From Chloroflexi bacterium RBG_16_70_13 (GTDB lineage: Bacteria; Chloroflexota; Limnocylindria; Limnocylindrales; CSP1-4), in the NCBI GenBank assembly GCA_001795245.1, contig MGOD01000088.1:5537-17394 (forward strand): 11,858 bases of DNA. Reading direction: 5' to 3'. Of the stretch, positions 8,608 through 11,858 are shown in pieces. Position numbers and translations under genes: made by a program. The stretch's first letter is position 1. Each line of letters starts with the position of its first letter. A model generated the notes under the pieces. It was not told the origin of the DNA and ran no database searches. It saw only the letters and a program-made list of their open reading frames with translations.

Positions 8608-9690
8608 GTGAGATCGCTCAAGACGGGGATTGCGACCGCCACCGCGGCGGAACAGACGGTCGACGCGGCGCGCTCCCCATACCCGCCCGGATGGCCGCAC
8701 CTGCTCCTGAGGGCAGTGGAGCGCCTGCCCGGACCGACCTGGATCGTCAGCGTCGCCCTCGGCCTGATCGTCGCCCTGGTCACGCACCTGCCGGGGTGGT
8801 GGCGCGGCGACGCGCCGGTTGGCACGCTCGATCCGACGAGCTCCTACTGGGGCCTGCTCGCCGGGTCGTTGCTGTGGGTCCTCGGGTACCTCGAGCGCGT
8901 GGCATCGAGGGCGTTCGACGCCGTTCGACCGGCGCTCTCGCCATCCGTGGGTGACCCGGAACGGCTCCGCTACGAGCTGACGACAGCGCCCCGGATCCCG
9001 TCCCTCGCCGCTGCTCTCCTCGCGACCTTGCTCACGGTCGCGACGCTCGTCTCCGACCCGGCATCGTCGGACGTCGACCGTGTCCCGGGTCCCTTGTTCG
9101 TCGCGGTCCTGATGGCCCAGGCCTTCATGGTCTCTCTCCTCTTCGTCGTCCTCTACCAGCTCATCCGCCAGATGCGGCTGATCAGGCGGACCCTCGATCG
9201 CCATGTCGTGGTCGACATCTTCCGGCCCGGTCCGCTCCACGCCTTCCCGCGCCTCATGGCGACGTCCGGGGCCTCGCTCGTCCTTCTCGCGGCACCGTCG
9301 GTGGTGCCAACGGTCCAGACCGCGGGCGGCAACGTGCTGGCATGGGCGCCGTACGTACTGCTCCCACCGGTGATCGCCGTGATCGCCTTCATCGTCCCGC
9401 TGTACGGCACCCACCAGCGGCTCGCCGCCGAGAAGGAGCGACTTGCGGACGAGGCCGAGGAGCGCCTGAGGGGGCTGCTCCGGGAGATCAATCGCGACAT
9501 CGACGCGCGGGACCTCGCCGGCCTGGACCCGCTCGACCGGGCGCTCGCCTCGGTGATGCGGCAGCGCGAGATCGTCGCGAAGCTCTCGACCTGGCCGTGG
9601 TCCGCCGGGACGGCTCGCGGGTTCGCCTCGGCGATCCTGCTGCCGCTCGGGCTCTACCTGGTGCAGCGGCTGCTGTCCCAGCTCGTCTGA
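8608..9690 (+). CDS. Polytopic membrane protein of unknown function with cytosolic coiled-coil
   Basis: The protein has 360 residues and starts at GTG 8608, with AGGAGG at 8597-8602, 5 bases upstream. I do not recognise a named family. Hydrophobic segments are visible at about 44-64, 79-98, 131-149, 162-186, 226-243, 248-268 and 338-356. Between the last two is a charged, heptad-like helix (about 269-300, HQRLAAEKERLADEAEERLRG), then REIVAKLSTWPW, a short amphipathic stretch that leads back into the membrane. Basic residues after the fourth segment (RQMRLIRRTLDRH) suggest a cytosolic loop. There are no catalytic motifs, transporter signatures or nucleotide-binding loops. The long charged helix next to the membrane suggests a sensor, scaffold or oligomerisation role, but that is a guess. 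It is a single-gene unit with its own strong ribosome site, and copies of the 19-base repeat lie on both sides. Confidence 0.85.
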   Translation: MRSLKTGIATATAAEQTVDAARSPYPPGWPHLLLRAVERLPGPTWIVSVALGLIVALVTHLPGWWRGDAPVGTLDPTSSYWGLLAGSLLWVLGYLERVASRAFDAVRPALSPSVGDPERLRYELTTAPRIPSLAAALLATLLTVATLVSDPASSDVDRVPGPLFVAVLMAQAFMVSLLFVVLYQLIRQMRLIRRTLDRHVVVDIFRPGPLHAFPRLMATSGASLVLLAAPSVVPTVQTAGGNVLAWAPYVLLPPVIAVIAFIVPLYGTHQRLAAEKERLADEAEERLRGLLREINRDIDARDLAGLDPLDRALASVMRQREIVAKLSTWPWSAGTARGFASAILLPLGLYLVQRLLSQLV

Positions 9691-9701
9691 CGGGGGGATA
9701 C

Positions 9702-9722
9702 TGGCGCGCCCGGAGGGCGTCG
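9702..9722 (+). repeat. 19-base repeat, copy B, with two extra bases shared with the tRNA end
   Basis: The sequence starts 12 bases after the stop of the membrane-protein gene. Bases 9704-9722 are identical to copy A at 8438-8456. Bases 9702-9717 (TGGCGCGCCCGGAGGG) are identical to the 3' end of the tRNA gene including its CCA (10153-10168). The hairpin CGCCC-GGA-GGGCG (9707-9719) could also help end transcription of the gene before it, but no T run follows. Confidence 0.75.
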
Positions 9723-9820
9723 GGCGGGCAGGAACAACATGCCGTGCCGCCATTTCGCTACGATCGCCTGCCGGCATCCCCGGAGCGCGGCCGGATCGGG
9801 GTCCTGGCGGGAGGAGTGCC

Positions 9821-10108
9821 ATGGCAGTCAAGGTCATCGTCGAGCTGAAGGCCAAACCAGGGCGACGAGACGAGTTGCGATCGCTCATCGAGCAGCTCGC
9901 CACCCGCGATCGACCGAGCGGCTACCACGGGAGCACGTACTACCAGTCGCTCGACGACCCCGACCTGCTCATCGACATCGCCGACTGGGACTCGCCAGAA
10001 GCACGGACGACGCATCTCGCGAAGGCCACGGCCGCGGGTGCCTATGGTCCGGTGCTCGGGCTGCTCGCGGGGCCCTTCCGGGCCACGGTCATCCGCCCGC
10101 TGTCCTGA
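9821..10108 (+). CDS. Small ABM-type (antibiotic biosynthesis monooxygenase-like) protein
   Basis: The protein has 95 residues and starts at ATG 9821, behind GGGAGGAG ending 4 bases upstream. The sequence opens VKVIVELKAKPGRRDELRSL, a beta strand then helix typical of the ABM dimeric alpha/beta-barrel (ferredoxin-like) fold. STYYQSLDDPDLLIDIADWDS then matches the middle strands, and the helix THLAKATAAGAY leads to a final strand RATVIRP. Known members oxidise quinols or polyketides, degrade haem, or bind small molecules without cofactor. The reaction here cannot be read from the sequence, and the family name should not be taken as evidence of antibiotic synthesis. It stands alone between the membrane-protein gene and the tRNA, with repeat copies on both sides. 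Confidence 0.8.
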   Translation: MAVKVIVELKAKPGRRDELRSLIEQLATRDRPSGYHGSTYYQSLDDPDLLIDIADWDSPEARTTHLAKATAAGAYGPVLGLLAGPFRATVIRPLS

Positions 10109-10117
10109 GCCCTACGC

Positions 10118-10137
10118 CCACGCGGCGGAGGCCGTGG
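10118..10137. terminator. Possible bidirectional stem-loop between the ABM gene and the tRNA end
   Basis: CCACG (10118-10122) pairs with CGTGG (10133-10137) around a 10-base loop, 9 bases past the ABM stop and 15 bases past the 3' end of the minus-strand tRNA. It has no T run on either strand. Either convergent transcript could end here, but the stem is short for such GC-rich DNA. Confidence 0.3.
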
Positions 10138-10149
10138 CGCGCCCGGAGG
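10135..10149 (+). repeat. Tandem partial copy of the tRNA-Arg 3' end
   Basis: TGGCGCGCCCGGAGG is repeated exactly at 10153-10167, 18 bases further on, where it is the CCA tail, discriminator base, acceptor strand and start of the T stem of tRNA-Arg. The duplicate lies immediately outside the mature tRNA 3' end. Confidence 0.85.
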
Positions 10150-10152
10150 TCA

Positions 10153-10229
10153 TGGCGCGCCCGGAGGGATTCGAACCCCCGACCCTGTGGTCCGAAGCCA
10201 CATGCTCTGGTCCGCTGAGCTACGGGCGC
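10153..10229 (-). tRNA. tRNA-Arg, anticodon TCG (reads CGA)
   Basis: On the minus strand the gene folds fully. The acceptor GCGCCCG pairs with CGGGCGC at all 7 positions. The D stem is GCTC/GAGC. The anticodon stem TGTGG/CCACA closes the loop CTTCGGA, with U33 and anticodon UCG. The variable loop is five bases. The T stem GGGGG/CCCTC has one G-U pair and encloses TTCGAAT. Discriminator G and an encoded CCA end it (77 bases with CCA). I see no clear promoter upstream of it; the divergent recombinase promoter begins 64 bases away. Confidence 0.97.
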
Positions 10230-10292
10230 TCCGTTCGGGCCATTCTCCCGTTCAACGAGACCATGTGACCCGACTGCGCAGGCGACAAGCCC

Positions 10293-10321
10293 TTGACCAT
10301 GACGCTGCGAGAGCGTATAAC
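10293..10321 (+). promoter_or_regulatory. Sigma70-type promoter of the recombinase gene
   Basis: TTGACC (10293-10298), a 17-base spacer and TATAAC (10316-10321) match the consensus at 5 of 6 positions in each box with ideal spacing. Transcription should start near 10328, giving a leader of about 31 bases before ATG 10359. The in-frame TTG at 10293 and ATG at 10299 lie inside the promoter itself and so cannot be translated from this transcript. Confidence 0.75.
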
Positions 10322-10358
10322 CTCGGCTTCGGAACCCGCGGTTAGAAAGACACTCGCG

Positions 10359-11318
10359 ATGGCCCGTGACTCGTCGACCGCCCACCTAGTGTCGTCGCCC
10401 GGCGACCTGGCCGTCAACGCCGCCAGTTTCCTTCGCCACATCCGGGCCGAGAACCTCTCGCCGGCGACGATCCTGACGTACATGCAGTCCGTCGCCCGCC
10501 TGGCCGAGTTCCTCGCGGCTAAGGGCATGCCGACCGACGTGGCCAACATCCGGCGCGAGCACCTGGAGGCGTTCCTCGAGGATCTCCTCGCCCGCTTCAC
10601 CCCGGCCACGGCCCGCAACCGCTACAGCGGCCTCCGGGCGTTCTTCCGCTGGCTCGCCGACGAGGGCGAGATCTCCGAGTCGCCGATGACCCGGATGCGC
10701 CAGCCACGGCAGCCCGAGCGGCTCGCCCCGGTCCTGCCCGACGACGCCGTCCGGCGCCTTCTCGCCGCGGCTCGGGAAGGCGCCCGCGACGCGACGTTCA
10801 GCGACCGCCGCGACGCGGCCATCATCCGCCTCTTCCTCGCGACGGGGGCGAGGCTCGCGGAGCTCGCCGACCTCCGCTATGAGCCGGTGCACCCCGAGCG
10901 CCACGACGTCGGCGATCGGGTCATCCGGATCCGCCAGGGCAAGAACCGCCGCGAGCGCCTAAGCGACATCGGCCTCAAGGGCGACCGGGCGCTCGATCGC
11001 TACCTCCGGGCCCGGGCGAAGCACCCCCAGGCCGCGCTGCCCTGGCTGTGGCTCGGGCCGAAGGGCCGCCTGACCGCCACCGGCATCGCCCAGATGATCA
11101 AGCGCCGGGGCCGCGAGGCCGGCATCCCGAACCTCCACCCCCACCTGCTCCGCCACCAGGCCGCCCACGGCTACTTCGCGGCCGGCTACCTCGAGGCCGA
11201 CGTCATGCAGCTCATGGGCTGGAAGTCGCGGGACATGCTTCGCCGCTACGCGGCCGGGGCAGCCCAGGACCGGGCCCTGGCGGCGGCCCGCCGCTTCAAC
11301 CCGGCCGACGAGCTGTAG
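10359..11318 (+). CDS. Tyrosine recombinase / integrase (XerC/D-like)
   Basis: The protein has 319 residues from ATG 10359, chosen because the upstream in-frame starts fall inside the promoter; only a weak AAAGA site precedes it. Residues about 15-110 form the SAM-like core-binding domain (FLRHIRAENLSPATILTY, NRYSGLRAFFRWL). The catalytic domain follows: Arg 165 in ATGARLAEL, Lys 195 in QGKNRRER, His 262 and Arg 265 in HPHLLRH, Trp 288 in MGWKSRDM at the position that is His or Trp in the family, and nucleophile Tyr 297 in LRRYA. All active-site positions are filled, so it is probably active in site-specific strand exchange. Its length is close to XerC/XerD, but the diverged HLLRHQAAHGYF box and lone position beside a tRNA point rather to a mobile-element integrase. 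It is divergent from the tRNA and sits on its 5' side, whereas many tRNA-targeting integrases sit at the 3' side. Confidence 0.92.
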   Translation: MARDSSTAHLVSSPGDLAVNAASFLRHIRAENLSPATILTYMQSVARLAEFLAAKGMPTDVANIRREHLEAFLEDLLARFTPATARNRYSGLRAFFRWLADEGEISESPMTRMRQPRQPERLAPVLPDDAVRRLLAAAREGARDATFSDRRDAAIIRLFLATGARLAELADLRYEPVHPERHDVGDRVIRIRQGKNRRERLSDIGLKGDRALDRYLRARAKHPQAALPWLWLGPKGRLTATGIAQMIKRRGREAGIPNLHPHLLRHQAAHGYFAAGYLEADVMQLMGWKSRDMLRRYAAGAAQDRALAAARRFNPADEL

Positions 11319-11335
11319 GCAAAGACGCTACTTAG

Positions 11336-11355
11336 GGCTCGGAGGCCCCCGAGCC
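11336..11355 (+). terminator. Stem-loop after the recombinase gene
   Basis: GGCTCGG (11336-11342) pairs perfectly with CCGAGCC (11349-11355) around AGGCCC, beginning 18 bases after the recombinase stop. A seven-pair GC stem there is a likely transcription end, though the T run of a classical intrinsic terminator is missing. Confidence 0.5.
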
Positions 11356-11750
11356 ACGGGGGCAACCACAACGCTGGGCGGATCTGGTGCCCGATCATCC
11401 CGTCGTGCTGTGCTTCATCGACAGGGAGATCGCGAAGCCCCTTTCCACTCCTCGGAAAGAAGGTGGCGCGGCCACATTCGGACGTCAGTTCCGAAGGACG
11501 ATTCCTCCTGGGCTTGGCCATCCCACCGCCGTCGGACGGTGAGGCGGCTCGTTAGGTCCGCCTCCATCGCGGCACAGAGCGAAGCGAGTCGGGTTTAGAG
11601 GTGATGCCGCAGGGGCGGCGCGGACCGCCGAGCGGATCCGCACGTCCGTGACGTACGCCATCCCGCCGTCGGGCTGGATGCTGGTCGCGCGGATCCGGCG
11701 GGAGGGGTGCTTTCTGGGTCGTTCGCGCGGTGATTCGCGCCGGAGTCATG

Positions 11751-11778
11751 TTGACACCCCTCAGTTCGTGCGTATGCT
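11751..11778 (+). promoter_or_regulatory. Consensus-like sigma70 promoter for the gene at the right edge
   Basis: TTGACA (11751-11756, perfect) is followed by a 16-base spacer and TATGCT (11773-11778; 4 of 6). Transcription should start near 11785, about 28 bases before the ATG at 11813. Together with the ribosome site at 11797-11803 this makes a coherent start region. Confidence 0.75.
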
Positions 11779-11812
11779 CGCTCCGCAGGCTTCGCCAGGG
11801 GGATTCGCGACC

Positions 11813-11858
11813 ATGCATAGTCAGCGCCGAGTATCACGCCTCGCTCCATTGATCGCGG
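11813..11858 (+). CDS. Start of an unidentified gene, cut by the window end; possible exported protein
   Basis: ATG at 11813 follows AGGGGGA (11797-11803) by 9 bases and a strong promoter by 34 bases. The frame stays open to the window edge and gives MHSQRRVSRLAPLIA. Two arginine pairs or singles followed by a hydrophobic run look like the beginning of a signal peptide or N-terminal membrane segment, but 15 residues are too few to be sure. The product cannot be named. Confidence 0.6.
   Translation, partial: MHSQRRVSRLAPLIA

Larger units (their letters stand above)
11319..11812. other. Gene-poor stretch of about 490 bases after the recombinase
   Basis: No frame carries a convincing gene. The region holds a stem-loop just after the recombinase stop, a short open frame at 11387-11542 (+, 51 codons, begins at GTG; HPVVLCFIDREI looks protein-like but has no ribosome site), several small GC-rich inverted repeats (CGGCG/CGCCG near 11620) and, at its right end, the promoter and leader of the next gene. 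Base use is less strictly GC-third-position than in the flanking genes. This fits non-coding or decayed sequence. Confidence 0.6.

Noticed and set aside
7552..9903. 783-codon open frame on the minus strand
   Set aside because: It crosses the threonine aldolase in another frame and runs antisense to the membrane-protein gene. Composition is that of a shadow frame, and the aldolase and membrane protein have clear start signals and motifs.
10386..10904. 172-codon open frame antisense to the recombinase
   Set aside because: It is a shadow of the recombinase reading frame, which carries a complete set of catalytic residues.
11552..11849. Overlapping minus-strand open frames of 84-88 codons
   Set aside because: Arg/Pro-rich without motifs or ribosome sites, and antisense to a consensus-like promoter and the start of the right-edge gene.
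1..11858. CRISPR array, riboswitch, rRNA or insertion-sequence ends
   Set aside because: I found no regularly spaced 25-40 base repeats, no rRNA-like segments, no recognisable riboswitch core and no transposase with terminal inverted repeats on either strand.

Overview
The window reads as a stretch of high-GC bacterial chromosome. I judge the source to be a free-living member of Chloroflexota or an actinobacterium-like lineage. The reasons are a uniformly GC-rich third codon position, frequent GTG and TTG starts, a luciferase-like (probably F420-using) oxidoreductase, and a large membrane-anchored propeller protein with a Pro/Thr-rich linker. This assignment is inference; no rRNA or other marker gene is present.

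Layout from left to right. Bases 1-3912 (+) hold the C-terminal 1303 residues of a cyclic beta-1,2-glucan synthase-like protein whose N-terminal half lies off the left edge. It is followed after 66 bases by a luciferase-like oxidoreductase (3979-4884, +) that probably starts at TTG. Converging on it with only 4 bases between is a membrane-anchored, extracytoplasmic beta-propeller protein (7048-4889, -). Next come a low-specificity threonine aldolase (8357-7317, -), a divergent polytopic membrane protein of unknown function (8608-9690, +) and a small ABM-type monooxygenase-like protein (9821-10108, +). A tRNA-Arg(TCG) lies on the minus strand at 10229-10153. Divergent from it is a tyrosine recombinase (10359-11318, +) with a near-consensus promoter that overrules the longest possible start. 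About 490 bases with no convincing gene follow. At the right edge a consensus-like promoter drives the first 15 codons of a new gene.

The genes do not form one pathway. The left part concerns periplasmic glucan synthesis and cell-surface functions. The middle is ordinary metabolism. The right part, from about 7.2 kb, looks more plastic: a recombinase beside a tRNA, gene-poor DNA, and a short repeat (core GCGCGCCCGGAGG, identical to the 3' end of the tRNA gene) that recurs in the gaps around three consecutive genes, always in the same orientation. That repeat pattern is the most interesting signal here. It could be a series of tRNA-end (att-like) duplications or a dispersed hairpin repeat of the genome. 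I see no CRISPR array, toxin-antitoxin pair, defence island or clear new multi-gene system.
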